64,000 nucleotides of DNA from Oscillospiraceae bacterium (GCA_017458065.1 JAFTGD010000017.1:62001-126000); one strand, 5' to 3'; shown: positions 50,921-58,439, counted from the stretch's first letter. A program made the numbers and translations. Notes: generated by a model from the sequence alone, not told the origin.

Positions 50921-51115
50921 TTAAACAAAAAAAGAGATGTCTTTATACTCCACGCCGTACACTTCTTGAATTTTCTCAATTTGTGGGACGTTCGGAAATG
51001 TTTTCCCGTTTTCCCAATTGAACAGCGTGTCAACAGAAACGCCTATTTTCTTGGCTGCTTCGCTTCTTGACATGTCGGCGTTCGCCCTCGCAGCCTTCAA
51101 CGTTATCTTTGCCAT
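50921..51115 (-). CDS. Cro-like HTH repressor
   Basis: The product is about 64 residues. The XRE-type HTH (MSRSEAAKKIGVSVDTLFNWE) fills most of the protein. It is the first gene of the leftward early operon, divergent from the CI-like gene. The ATG at 51115 has GGAGG 7 nt upstream, better than the ATG at 51121. Confidence 0.8.
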   Translation of the reverse strand: MAKITLKAARANADMSRSEAAKKIGVSVDTLFNWENGKTFPNVPQIEKIQEVYGVEYKDISFFV

Positions 51116-51143
51116 ATCCATCCCTCCCTTCTCCTGCGGGTTT

Positions 51144-51163
51144 ACGGTTTAACCGGAAACCGT
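51144..51163. promoter_or_regulatory. Operator-like inverted repeats in the lysogeny switch
   Basis: CGGTTTAACCG (51145-51155) overlaps a larger repeat ACGGTTT...AAACCGT (51144-51150/51157-51163). A further half-site GGAAACCG lies at 51182-51189, inside the early promoter spacer. Repressor binding here would block the leftward promoter. Confidence 0.6.
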
Positions 51164-51169
51164 GTCCCT

Positions 51170-51198
51170 ACAATACTACGGGGAAACCGAAAAGTCAA
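51170..51198 (-). promoter_or_regulatory. Leftward early promoter (PR-like)
   Basis: On the - strand TTGACT (51193-51198) precedes TATTGT (51170-51175) with 17-nt spacing, toward the Cro-like gene. A GGAAACCG half-site lies within the spacer, as expected for repressor control. Confidence 0.7.
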
Positions 51199-51228
51199 TA
51201 GTTTTTTTCGGAAATTTTCGATTTTTTC

Positions 51229-51257
51229 TTGTAAATCTTCCGTAGCTGTTGTATAGT
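51229..51257 (+). promoter_or_regulatory. Rightward repressor promoter (PRM-like)
   Basis: TTGTAA (51229-51234), 17 nt, TATAGT (51252-51257) point to the CI-like gene at 51283. It drives the + strand lysogeny genes, possibly through integrase. Confidence 0.7.
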
Positions 51258-51282
51258 ATAAGCATAGAAAGGTGGTGGCGAC

Positions 51283-51672
51283 ATGGAAGATATATACGAA
51301 AACAGCAGCAAAGGGATCGTTGCGGCAAATATAAAAAGACTCATGCGGAAAAAAGGCGTTATTGCATCAGATGTATGCCGCGCCCTTGAAATCCCAAATG
51401 CCACGTTGAGCGATTGGACAAACGCAAAGACATACCCTCGCATTACTCATCTCGAAAAACTTGCTGACTATTTTGGCGTAAATAAAGCGGAAATTACAGA
51501 GATATACATAGACCGCGAGGACCCGATTTACCAGATCGCGCGCGCTAAAACTGAGGAAGGAAAACTGCTTTATCTCTGGCGCAAGGCGGATGATATAGAC
51601 AAACAAACAATATGGAACATTTTGAGCCGTTATGACGAAGTTGGAGCCAGCGTCCGAAGCTCCGCCGGATAA
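51283..51672 (+). CDS. CI-like XRE-family repressor
   Basis: The product has 129 residues. The HTH (VIASDVCRALEIPNATLSDWTNAK, about 26-49) is followed by a short helical C-terminus; no S24 peptidase domain is present, so induction is not by RecA-stimulated self-cleavage. It lies opposite the Cro-like gene, separated by the operator region. AAAGGTGGTGG is 5-10 nt upstream of the ATG. Confidence 0.8.
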   Translation: MEDIYENSSKGIVAANIKRLMRKKGVIASDVCRALEIPNATLSDWTNAKTYPRITHLEKLADYFGVNKAEITEIYIDREDPIYQIARAKTEEGKLLYLWRKADDIDKQTIWNILSRYDEVGASVRSSAG

Positions 51673-51688
51673 AATAGAGGAACTTTTC

Positions 51689-51997
51689 ATGAACAAAGGA
51701 TTAATTGTATTCTTTCTGCCGGTTCTAATTGCCGGAATGATAATCGGCTCTCTGCTCCCCTCGGGACCTGGGAAAATTGAACTTGATCACATTAAAGAAG
51801 AAGCAATGAAGGCGGGCTATTCCGACGGATACAGCGACGGATACAGTGACGGAACATTTGTCGTAGGAAAATATATCGGAGAGGCTACTGCACACTTAAA
51901 AGAAATCTTGATTGAAGCAAGCAAACCGGACCCGGAGATAGACGCAATTACTGACCACATTTACGATGCGCTGGCTTCTTTGGACAATATCGGGTAA
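51689..51997 (+). CDS. Small membrane-anchored lysogeny-region protein
   Basis: The product is about 102 residues. One N-terminal transmembrane helix (GLIVFFLPVLIAGMIIGSLL), the repeat GYSDGYSDGYSDG (encoded by a short tandem DNA repeat) and a helical C-terminal part are visible. The ATG at 51689 follows AGAGG at 8 nt; a frame starting at 51632 would overlap the repressor gene. As a membrane protein expressed from the prophage it could exclude superinfecting phages, but this is only inferred. Confidence 0.5.
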   Translation: MNKGLIVFFLPVLIAGMIIGSLLPSGPGKIELDHIKEEAMKAGYSDGYSDGYSDGTFVVGKYIGEATAHLKEILIEASKPDPEIDAITDHIYDALASLDNIG

Positions 51998-52013
51998 GGA
52001 GCTAAGGGAGTAA

Positions 52014-52418
52014 ATGACTATGGATGAACAGATATTCTCCGCTGGATCCTCGGTCCGGTATGTCCGCTTTGGATATACGTTTGAATCAGAGAAAGCGGTC
52101 CGTTTCTTCGACACTGTTTTGAAGCAGCATCTTCAAGCGGGAGAACCGATCCAGGACTTTGACGTTTTCAAGATCGTGGTTCAGTCCGCTCACAAGTTCC
52201 GGTCCTTTGCGTACCGGAAGGGATTTGCCACCTGCGACGGAGGTTATGTCACAGGGGAACGTGCTTTGGAGGCAGCGAAGACAATCAACGACTCTTTGGA
52301 TCATTACTACGACAGTCTGCCGGAGTTCAGGCGCAGCTATGCCATGCAGGAGTATAGAGACGCCCTGATTCCAGCCGTAGAGAAAGAGTACCATATTGTC
52401 TTCCTGGAAAGGTCATGA
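52014..52418 (+). CDS. Lysogeny-region protein of unknown function
   Basis: The product has 134 residues, mixed alpha/beta and charged. No motif is recognised. It lies between the membrane protein and integrase, overlapping the latter by 4 nt (ATGA), so it is cotranscribed and may affect integration, excision or immunity. A GGGAG site precedes the ATG; another ATG is two codons downstream. Confidence 0.5.
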   Translation: MTMDEQIFSAGSSVRYVRFGYTFESEKAVRFFDTVLKQHLQAGEPIQDFDVFKIVVQSAHKFRSFAYRKGFATCDGGYVTGERALEAAKTINDSLDHYYDSLPEFRRSYAMQEYRDALIPAVEKEYHIVFLERS

Positions 52419-53596
52419 AGTGTAAATACTGTGCTCATGAGATCCCGGATGAATCTATCTTCTGTCTGTTCTGCGGGGAGCGTGTCGCCCGGAAGAAGAG
52501 AGGCAAAAAGCAGGAGATTAAGGTCCCGGAGCCCCGGCAGCTTCCGTCCGGAGCCTGGACGATCCAGCTGAGGAAAGAGGGGCAGAGCATTACGGAAAAC
52601 ACGCGGGACGCCTGCCTTGCCAGAGCCCGTGCGGTCCGCGCCGGTTTCCTGCAAAAAGAAAAAGCGCCGCCGGAAGTTCTCCTGACAGACGCCATCACAA
52701 AATATATTGACAGCAGAAAAGGAACCGTCTCGCCAGCTACCATTGCCACCTACAAGAAGAAGCAGTCCCTCTATTTCAAGGACCTCATGCAGACGAACAT
52801 CTTCGACATCAGCGAGGAACAGATCCAGCAGGAAGTCACAAAGATGATGACCGTCGGAGGATCCAAAGGGGAACCGCTCTCTCCGAAGACCGTGCGCGAC
52901 GTGATCATGTTCATGAACTCCTCGATGCAGTATTGCGGGAAGCAGCTTGACATGCAGAAGATCAGTCTGCCGCAGGTGCAGTCTTCACTGTACACGGTCC
53001 TCACGCCGAAAGAGATCATTACGCTTCTGAAAGCGCTGCCCGGGAATCCATGTGAGATCCAGATCCTTCTCGCGCTCTGGCTGGGACTCCGCCGCTCCGA
53101 GATTATGGCCCTGGCGAAAGAGGACTTCGATCAGGCGCACAAGACCGTCTCCATCACAAAGGCCCTCGTCCGGGACGCGGACGGCGAATGGGTGATCAAA
53201 GGGACGAAGACTTCCAAATCCGCCCGGATGATTTCCTGCCCGGACTACATCCTGAAACTCGTTGAGAAATGCGACGCCGGGACGCTCTACACCAACGACG
53301 CGAATTATATCCTAAAATGCCTGCAGCGGCTTTGCCGGGAAAACAGTCTCCCGCAGGTCCGGCTCCACGATCTCCGGCACATCAATGCTTCCATCGGTCT
53401 GATGCTTGGAATCTCCGATAAGTACATGATGGAGCGCGGAGGATGGAGCGCAAAGGACACGATGGTTTATCGCTACCAGCACACCTATTCCGAGGAAAAA
53501 GCAGCCGCCGACGCCACCATGAACACCTATTTTGAGAATCTCCTAAACGGTAAAATTACTAACGAAATTACTAACGAAAAACAAGAGGCCCCGTAA
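52415..53596 (+). CDS. int: Tyrosine integrase with N-terminal zinc ribbon
   Basis: The product has 393 residues. A zinc ribbon (C3, C6, C17, C20) leads to an arm-binding/core-binding region (about 85-185) and a catalytic domain with R226 (LGLRRSE), H318 and R321 (HDLRH), W344 (GGW) and nucleophile Y354 (YRYQH). It catalyses site-specific integration at the tRNA-Leu core. Its last codons (KITNEITNE) lie in the arm-type repeat, and attR begins 29 bp after its stop. No separate Xis gene was recognised. Confidence 0.93.
   Translation: MKCKYCAHEIPDESIFCLFCGERVARKKRGKKQEIKVPEPRQLPSGAWTIQLRKEGQSITENTRDACLARARAVRAGFLQKEKAPPEVLLTDAITKYIDSRKGTVSPATIATYKKKQSLYFKDLMQTNIFDISEEQIQQEVTKMMTVGGSKGEPLSPKTVRDVIMFMNSSMQYCGKQLDMQKISLPQVQSSLYTVLTPKEIITLLKALPGNPCEIQILLALWLGLRRSEIMALAKEDFDQAHKTVSITKALVRDADGEWVIKGTKTSKSARMISCPDYILKLVEKCDAGTLYTNDANYILKCLQRLCRENSLPQVRLHDLRHINASIGLMLGISDKYMMERGGWSAKDTMVYRYQHTYSEEKAAADATMNTYFENLLNGKITNEITNEKQEAP
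53556..53576. repeat. Integrase arm-type repeats near attR
   Basis: The second copy of the TTACTAACG-AAA-TTACTAACG block, identical over 21 bp to 10728-10748. It lies inside the int coding end, about 50 bp from attR. Confidence 0.6.
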
Positions 53597-53624
53597 TTAC
53601 CACGTTTTTAGGTCATTCGGTGCA

Positions 53625-53649
53625 AGTTCAAGTCTCATCTCTCGCACCA
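53625..53649 (+). other. attR core
   Basis: An exact 25-bp duplicate of the tRNA-Leu 3' end at 10556-10580. The 5' part of the tRNA is missing, so this is the truncated copy that marks the right prophage end. Confidence 0.92.
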
Positions 53650-53684
53650 AAAAATCCGAACCGTCAGGTTCGGATTTTTGTTTT
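53650..53684 (+). terminator. Original tRNA-Leu terminator, displaced by the prophage
   Basis: A perfect 13-bp stem (AAAAATCCGAACC / GGTTCGGATTTTT, 53650-53662/53667-53679) and T-run start right after the CCA of attR. Before integration this was the terminator of the tRNA gene. It now ends the rightward integrase transcript. Confidence 0.85.
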
Positions 53685-53726
53685 CCCGGGGCGGTCGCCC
53701 GCCCCGTCTCTGTTCTGTTTTCCGCC

Positions 53727-54101
53727 TTATTCGACGACGGCGATGGTCTCGATCTCGCAGAGAACCTGCTTGGGCAGCTCCTTGACCGCGACGCAGGAGC
53801 GGGCCGGCTTGCTGACAAAGTACTTCTCATACACGGCGTTGAAGGCGCCGAAGTCCTTCATGTCCGCGAGGAAGCAGGTGGTCTTCACGACCTTGGAGAA
53901 GTCCGTGCCGGCGGCCTTCAGGATCTCGCCGACGTTCTTGCAGCTCTGCTCCGCCTGGGCCGTGATCTCGGTGCCGACGATCTCGCCGGTGGCGGGGTTC
54001 AGGGGGACCTGACCGGAGGCAAAAACGAATCCGTTTGCGACATACGCCTGGGAATAGGGGCCGATGGCGGCAGGGGCTTTGTCTGTGGCAATGATTTTCA
54101 T
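53727..54101 (-). CDS. ridA: RidA-family reactive imine deaminase
   Basis: The 124-residue product is typical of the family, with GPYSQAYVANGFVFASGQVPLNP, FLADMKDFGAFNAVYEKYF and ARSCVAVKELPK (the conserved Arg of the active cleft). It hydrolyses enamine/imine intermediates made by PLP enzymes, working as a cytosolic trimer. It is monocistronic with its own promoter. The stop lies 43 bp from the displaced tRNA terminator. Confidence 0.93.
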   Translation of the reverse strand: MKIIATDKAPAAIGPYSQAYVANGFVFASGQVPLNPATGEIVGTEITAQAEQSCKNVGEILKAAGTDFSKVVKTTCFLADMKDFGAFNAVYEKYFVSKPARSCVAVKELPKQVLCEIETIAVVE

Positions 54102-54184
54102 ATGATTCTGCGTCCTTTCTTGTTTTCCATAGGCTTCGGCTTTCGGTTTTGCGCCGGCCGAAGCGTTTTCTGCTGACCGGATTC

Positions 54185-54213
54185 AATATACCACAAGTTC
54201 GCCCTGATCACAA
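54185..54213 (-). promoter_or_regulatory. Promoter of ridA
   Basis: On the - strand TTGTGA (54208-54213), 17 nt and TATATT (54185-54190) lie about 85 nt upstream of the ridA start. A GCTTCGGC/GCCGAAGC hairpin lies in the leader between promoter and gene. Confidence 0.65.
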
Positions 54214-54280
54214 GGGCAAACCGAGAAAGCTCCCCGGACTTCGGCTTCCATTTTCTCTCCTGCCCCGTCTGCGTATGCAA

Positions 54281-54310
54281 AGGCCCCGCGGAACGCTCCG
54301 CGGGGCCTGA
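54281..54310 (-). terminator. Terminator after the HtrA-type gene
   Basis: A perfect 12-bp GC-rich stem (AGGCCCCGCGGA/TCCGCGGGGCCT, loop ACGC) lies about 45 bp after the protease stop. Its short U-tract (TTT) is on the leftward side. Confidence 0.75.
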
Positions 54311-54353
54311 TGCTGTTACTTAAGATATCGGGCTCTCGCTCCGATATGCGGGA

Positions 54354-55574
54354 TTAAAACCCGAAGTAGTAGTTAAAGAAGTCCTCCAGCGAGTTGCCGC
54401 CGCCCATGCCGCCGAAGGGATCCTGTCCCCACTGGCCGTAGCCCTGCTGGGGCTGCTGCTGAGCAGGCGCCTGCTGCTCGGCAGGCTCTTCTTCCGCTTC
54501 TTCCTTCAGCGCGGACTCGGTCTTCGAGCCGATCTCGACCTCCAGCTCGATCTCCTTGCCCTGGCGGTAGATGTAGAAGGTCAGCACGTCGCCCGGATCG
54601 GAGTTGGAGACCACCTTGACCAGGTCGTTGGAATCGCTGATGTCCTTATCGCCCACTTTGACAATGACGTCGTTGACCTTGATGCCGGCCTCGTCCGCGG
54701 GGGCGCCTTCGGTCACATCCTGCACCACGGCGCCGGCCTTGAGACCGGTGATGCCGGCGACTTCGTCAGACAGCGGGGCAATCGCGACGCCGATGTAGGG
54801 CTTGAGGATGTAGCCGTTCTCGATGATGCTCATGACGATCTTCTTCACGTTGTTGATGGGGATCGCAAAGCCGATGTTGTCGATCTCCGCCTCGGAGGAA
54901 TAGCCGGAGGAGGAATACTTGGCGTTGGTAATGCCGACGACCTCGCCGTAGATGTTGAAGAGCGCGCCGCCGGAGTTGCCGGAGTTGATGGCGCAGTCGG
55001 TCTGGATCAGGCTCATGGTGCTGCCGGAGCCCAGCTTCACATCGCGGCTCAGGGCGCTCACCAGGCCGTGGGTCAGGGAGAAGGTCAGTTCACCCAGCGG
55101 GTTGCCGATGGCATAGACCGTATCGCCGACGCGCAGCGTGTCGGAGTCGCCCAGCGTGACCGGGGTCAGGTTCTCGGCGTCGATTTTTACAACGGCGATG
55201 TCGTTGCTCTCGTCATAGCCGATGACTTCGGCCTCATAGGTCTCGTTGTCATAGGTGGCGACGGTGACGGTCTCGCTGTCCTCGATCACATGGTAGTTGG
55301 TCAGGATGTAGCCGTCCTCGGAGATGATGAAGCCGGAGCCGGACGCCTGATAGGTATAGCCGTAGCCGTAGCGGCTGGTTGTTTTGGCGCTGATGGTGAT
55401 GCCGACGGTGGAGTTGACGTTCTGCTCATACAGATCCGCCGGAGAGAGCTCCTCCCGGTCGGCGAAGGCCTTCTGAGACGTACCGAGCAGGAGCATCCCG
55501 CCCAGCAGAGCGACAAGAAGGACCAGTACGATAGCCTTGTTCAGAAGGCCGCGGTTCAGAGATTCGGATTTCAT
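54354..55574 (-). CDS. htrA: HtrA/DegP-type membrane-anchored serine protease
   Basis: The product is about 406 residues: a cytoplasmic N-terminus, one transmembrane anchor (about 12-32), a trypsin-like domain with the triad H95 (TNYHV), D125 (NDIAVV) and S201 (GNSGGAL), and a PDZ domain (about 265-350). The C-terminal tail is rich in Glu, then Gln/Pro/Gly, and ends FFNYYFGF. It degrades misfolded extracytoplasmic proteins. The ATG at 55574 has AAAGAGG 8 nt upstream; a longer frame to 55613 is unlikely. An operator-like repeat lies about 180 bp upstream. Confidence 0.92.
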   Translation of the reverse strand: MKSESLNRGLLNKAIVLVLLVALLGGMLLLGTSQKAFADREELSPADLYEQNVNSTVGITISAKTTSRYGYGYTYQASGSGFIISEDGYILTNYHVIEDSETVTVATYDNETYEAEVIGYDESNDIAVVKIDAENLTPVTLGDSDTLRVGDTVYAIGNPLGELTFSLTHGLVSALSRDVKLGSGSTMSLIQTDCAINSGNSGGALFNIYGEVVGITNAKYSSSGYSSEAEIDNIGFAIPINNVKKIVMSIIENGYILKPYIGVAIAPLSDEVAGITGLKAGAVVQDVTEGAPADEAGIKVNDVIVKVGDKDISDSNDLVKVVSNSDPGDVLTFYIYRQGKEIELEVEIGSKTESALKEEAEEEPAEQQAPAQQQPQQGYGQWGQDPFGGMGGGNSLEDFFNYYFGF

Positions 55575-55757
55575 GAATAATGCCTCTTTCCTTTTTATAA
55601 ATAAGAAACTCACTTGCTGTACAGAGATCTCGCGGTTCCGGGGTCCCGCCGTGCTCTTTCCGGACAGAGCGGATGCAGGTCCTACGGGTTCCGTGTCATC
55701 TTATGGTCGTATTAAAACACAAAAATGTGAATGATTTGCGACAGATAACAAGATAAG

Positions 55758-55779
55758 TTGTGAATTGTCCCGTTCACAA
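55758..55779. promoter_or_regulatory. Inverted repeat upstream of htrA (candidate operator)
   Basis: TTGTGAA and TTCACAA (55758-55764/55773-55779) with an 8-nt spacer. A related CACAAAAATGTG palindrome is next to it (about 55718-55730). No clear promoter hexamers were found between here and the htrA start, so the controlled gene is inferred. Confidence 0.45.
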
Positions 55780-55842
55780 AAATGCCATTTTTCTCCCTGT
55801 GCGCCTGCGCGGTCCCGTCCCTGTCCGGCCGAAAAAGGCAAC

Positions 55843-55862
55843 AAAAAACCGCCCTCCGGCGG
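55843..55862 (-). terminator. Second terminator upstream of htrA
   Basis: On the - strand CCGCC-GGAG-GGCGG is followed by TTTTTTG. It lies 17 bp beyond the larger terminator at 55879-55938, so the pair insulates htrA from the unit upstream. Confidence 0.65.
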
Positions 55863-55878
55863 ATCACAAATTCTGTCC

Positions 55879-55938
55879 AAAAAAGAAGTAAGCCCTGACT
55901 GCAGCTTCAATCGCTCAACACAATCAGGGCTTACTTCT
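55879..55938 (-). terminator. Strong terminator of the unclassified small transcript
   Basis: A 15-bp perfect stem (arms 55884-55898 and 55924-55938; AGAAGTAAGCCCTGA and its complement) with a 25-nt loop, followed on the - strand by a run of T. Confidence 0.85.
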
Positions 55939-56167
55939 CTGAATTCTTGATATCTAACATCATATTAACCTCTCTTTCTTCAGAATCAACTGCACCGCTG
56001 TCTCATTCACGGAATCCTCTCTCAAACATCATCTGCTGCGTCTCGCGCATTTCTCATAAGTGAGATCATCTCATTGTTGGAGCGTTCCCTGGTTATGAAC
56101 TTCAGCGGCACTCACCCGGTCCCACTTACCGGGGAGCTTGGGGGTTTTGAACCTCCTTCTTCTTTCT
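55931..56167 (-). ncRNA. Unclassified ~290-nt transcription unit (structured RNA or small ORFs)
   Basis: A promoter (56174-56202) and a strong terminator (55879-55938) bound a compact transcript with no ordinary gene. It could be a structured RNA: a CCCGGT/ACCGGG hairpin and other short pairings are present. It also contains three short overlapping frames with GAGG-type sites: GTG 56111 to 56022 (29 codons, MPLKFITRERSNNEMISLM...), GTG 56010 to 55960 (16 codons) and ATG 55963 to 55931 (10 codons). The first two would join by a -1 shift at GTTTGA. I could not assign it to 6S, tmRNA, SRP or RNase P RNA. This entry accounts for most of the gene-free stretch 55575-56388. Confidence 0.5.
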
Positions 56168-56173
56168 GGCTAT

Positions 56174-56202
56174 AATATACACGATTTTCCTGAAAATTGC
56201 AA
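56174..56202 (-). promoter_or_regulatory. Promoter of the unclassified small transcript
   Basis: On the - strand TTGCAA (56197-56202), 17 nt and TATATT (56174-56179) give a start near 56167. The spacer contains the inverted repeat TTTTC-AG-GAAAA, a possible regulator site. Confidence 0.65.
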
Positions 56203-56244
56203 GACCGCATCTTGTACAAAAATAACAACTTGGATTTGTGCGAC

Positions 56245-56272
56245 TTGCCCAAGTTTGGCAATTTTGTATAGT
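56245..56272 (+). promoter_or_regulatory. Promoter of proBA
   Basis: TTGCCC (56245-56250), 16 nt and TATAGT (56267-56272) lie about 110 nt upstream of proB. An ACTTGG...CCAAGT inverted repeat overlaps the -35 area. Confidence 0.5.
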
Positions 56273-56388
56273 GCCGAGAATTCCCTGCACCGTACGCGTA
56301 TCCGGAGGCGAATCCAGCGTCTTGACCAGACTGATTTTTTCGTGTAAACTGCAAAAAAAGCCATTTTGATCATATGGGAGACGGTTGC

Positions 56389-57162
56389 ATGAGGATTGTA
56401 GTAAAAGTCGGCACCTCTACGCTGGCGCATCCGACCGGGAGGATCAACATCCGCCATGTCGAGACGCTGTGCAAGGTGCTCAGCGATATCAAGAACGCGG
56501 GGCACGAGGTGGTTCTGGTCTCCTCCGGCGCCATCGGCATGGGCGTCGGGAAGCTCAATCTCGCCAGCCGCCCGTCCGACATGCCCACCAAGCAGGCGGC
56601 CGCCGCAGTGGGCCAGTGCGAGCTGATGTACATTTATGACCAGCTGTTTTCGTCCTACAACCACACCGTGGCCCAGATCCTGCTGACCGGGGAGGATCTG
56701 CGGGACGACGCCCGGCACCGGAACTTTGCCAACACCCTACGGCGCCTTCTGGAGCTCGGCGCGCTGCCGGTCATCAATGAGAACGACACCGTCTCGACGG
56801 ATGAGATCGCCGTCGGCGACAACGACACCCTCGGCGCGCTGGTCAGCGTCAGCATCAAAGCGGACCTGCTGATCGTCCTCTCGGACATCGACGGGCTCTA
56901 TACCGCCGACCCGCGCCACGACGCCCACGCCATGCTGATCCCGGAGGTGCACGAGATCACCCCCGAGATGAAGGCCTCGGCAGGCGGCGGCGGAACCGCC
57001 CTCGCCACCGGCGGCATGGCGACCAAGCTGATCGCCGCCGGCATCTGCATGGAAGCCGGCGCGGATATGATCATCGTCAACGGGTCCCGGCCCGAAGTCC
57101 TCTATGACATTCTGGACGGGATCCCCACAGGAACACGCTTTATCGGGAGGAAAGGAACATGA
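56389..57162 (+). CDS. proB: Glutamate 5-kinase
   Basis: This is the first enzyme of proline synthesis: it phosphorylates the gamma-carboxyl of glutamate. The product is about 257 residues and consists of the amino acid kinase domain only (VVKVGTSTLAHPTG, VSSGAIGMGV, NENDTVSTDE, SDIDGLYTADPR, GGMATKL). The C-terminal PUA domain of E. coli ProB is absent, as in many Clostridia. The ATG at 56389 has GGGAG 8 nt upstream. Its end overlaps proA by 4 nt. Confidence 0.95.
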   Translation: MRIVVKVGTSTLAHPTGRINIRHVETLCKVLSDIKNAGHEVVLVSSGAIGMGVGKLNLASRPSDMPTKQAAAAVGQCELMYIYDQLFSSYNHTVAQILLTGEDLRDDARHRNFANTLRRLLELGALPVINENDTVSTDEIAVGDNDTLGALVSVSIKADLLIVLSDIDGLYTADPRHDAHAMLIPEVHEITPEMKASAGGGGTALATGGMATKLIAAGICMEAGADMIIVNGSRPEVLYDILDGIPTGTRFIGRKGT

Positions 57163-58415
57163 GAAAAACACATGATATTCTGGTTGAAACAAGGGCCGCG
57201 CTGCCTGCCCTGACCGCTTCGACGGAGAAGAAAAACCTCGCCCTCGGGAAAATCGCCGAGCGGCTGCTGCAGGAGCAGGACGCGATCCTCGCCGCCAACC
57301 GCGAGGACGTCGAGGGTGCGCGCGACCGCTACGGCGAGGTGATGATCGACCGCCTCACGCTGACTCCCGAGCGGATCGCCGGGATGGCGCAGGGCGTGCG
57401 CGAGGTCGCCGAGCTGCCCGATCCCGAGGGCCGCGTCATCCGCCGTGTCGAGCGCCCCAACGGCCTGGTCATCGAGAAGACCTCCGTCCCCCTCGGCGTC
57501 GTCGCCATTATCTATGAGAGCCGGCCCAACGTCACTTCCGACGCGGCTGTGCTGGCGCTGAAGTCCGGGAACGCCGTCGTGCTCCGCGGCGGGCGCGAGG
57601 CCTACCGCTCCAACGCCGCCATCGTCGACGCCATCCACCACGGGCTTGAGGACGCAGGGCTCCCCGCCGCGCTGGTCGGCTTTATTGAGGACACGGATCA
57701 CGCCAGCGCCGACGAGCTGATGCGCGCTGTCGGGCTGATCGATCTGCTCATCCCCCGGGGCGGCGCAGGGCTGATCCGCCGCTGCACGGAGAACGCCAAG
57801 GTCCCCTGCATCCAGACCGGCACCGGCATCTGCCATATTTTTGTGGATGCCTCCGCCGACCTCGACAAGGCGCTCGATATCATCGAAAACGCCAAGACCA
57901 GCCGCCCCTCCGTCTGCAACGCGGAAGAGGTGCTGCTTGTCCATCGGGATATTGCGGCGGACTTTCTCCCCCGCCTCTGCGACCGCCTGACGACGCAGCG
58001 CCGGGCAAAGGGCCTTGTCCCTGTCGAGCTGCGTCTGGATCCGCGCGCCGCGGCCGTCATCCCCGGCGTCCCCGCCGGTGAGAAGGACTTCGATACCGAA
58101 TTTCTGGATTACAAGCTGGCTGTCGCCGTTGTGGACAGCACCGACGCCGCCATCGCCCATATCGCGGCGCACTCCACCGGTCACAGCGACGCCATCCTCA
58201 CAAAGGACGATGAGAACGCCGCCAGATTCACCATGCTGGTGGATTCCGCCGCGGTCTATGTCAACGCCTCCACCCGCTTCACGGACGGCGGCGAGTTCGG
58301 TCTCGGCTGCGAGATGGGCATCTCCACCCAGAAGCTGCACGCCCGCGGCCCCATGGGTCTGGAGGAGCTGAATACCTATAAATATATTATCCGTGGAGAC
58401 GGCCAGATCCGCTGA
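57159..58415 (+). CDS. proA: Glutamate-5-semialdehyde dehydrogenase (gamma-glutamyl phosphate reductase)
   Basis: The product has 418 residues, standard for ProA, with an aldehyde dehydrogenase-like fold. PLGVVAIIYESRPNVTSDAAVLALKSGNAVVLRGG forms the NADPH region, the catalytic cysteine is in SRPSVCNAEEVLL, and ASTRFTDGGEFGLGCEMGISTQKLHARGPMG is the C-terminal signature. It reduces the product of ProB to the semialdehyde, which cyclises to pyrroline-5-carboxylate. The ATGA overlap with proB indicates coupling. Confidence 0.96.
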   Translation: MRKTHDILVETRAALPALTASTEKKNLALGKIAERLLQEQDAILAANREDVEGARDRYGEVMIDRLTLTPERIAGMAQGVREVAELPDPEGRVIRRVERPNGLVIEKTSVPLGVVAIIYESRPNVTSDAAVLALKSGNAVVLRGGREAYRSNAAIVDAIHHGLEDAGLPAALVGFIEDTDHASADELMRAVGLIDLLIPRGGAGLIRRCTENAKVPCIQTGTGICHIFVDASADLDKALDIIENAKTSRPSVCNAEEVLLVHRDIAADFLPRLCDRLTTQRRAKGLVPVELRLDPRAAAVIPGVPAGEKDFDTEFLDYKLAVAVVDSTDAAIAHIAAHSTGHSDAILTKDDENAARFTMLVDSAAVYVNASTRFTDGGEFGLGCEMGISTQKLHARGPMGLEELNTYKYIIRGDGQIR

Positions 58416-58439
58416 GGGTCTCTGACGCAATCTGTCCGG

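Larger units (their letters stand above)
10556..53649. mobile_element. Complete DGR-bearing prophage integrated in tRNA-Leu
   Basis: The element of about 43.1 kb is bounded by identical 25-bp copies of the tRNA 3' end. It carries integrase, CI/Cro switch, early recombination genes, terminase, portal, capsid, protease, tail, lysis and DGR genes. No long tail genes (tape measure, major tail protein, sheath) are visible, and with an N4-gp56-type capsid protein this suggests a short-tailed (podovirus-like) temperate phage. All core modules look intact, with no obvious frameshift in the structural genes, so it may be inducible. Confidence 0.93.

Noticed and set aside
53601-53649. Second tRNA gene at the right end
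   Set aside because: Only the last 25 nt of tRNA-Leu are present, with no D-arm or anticodon arm; it is attR.
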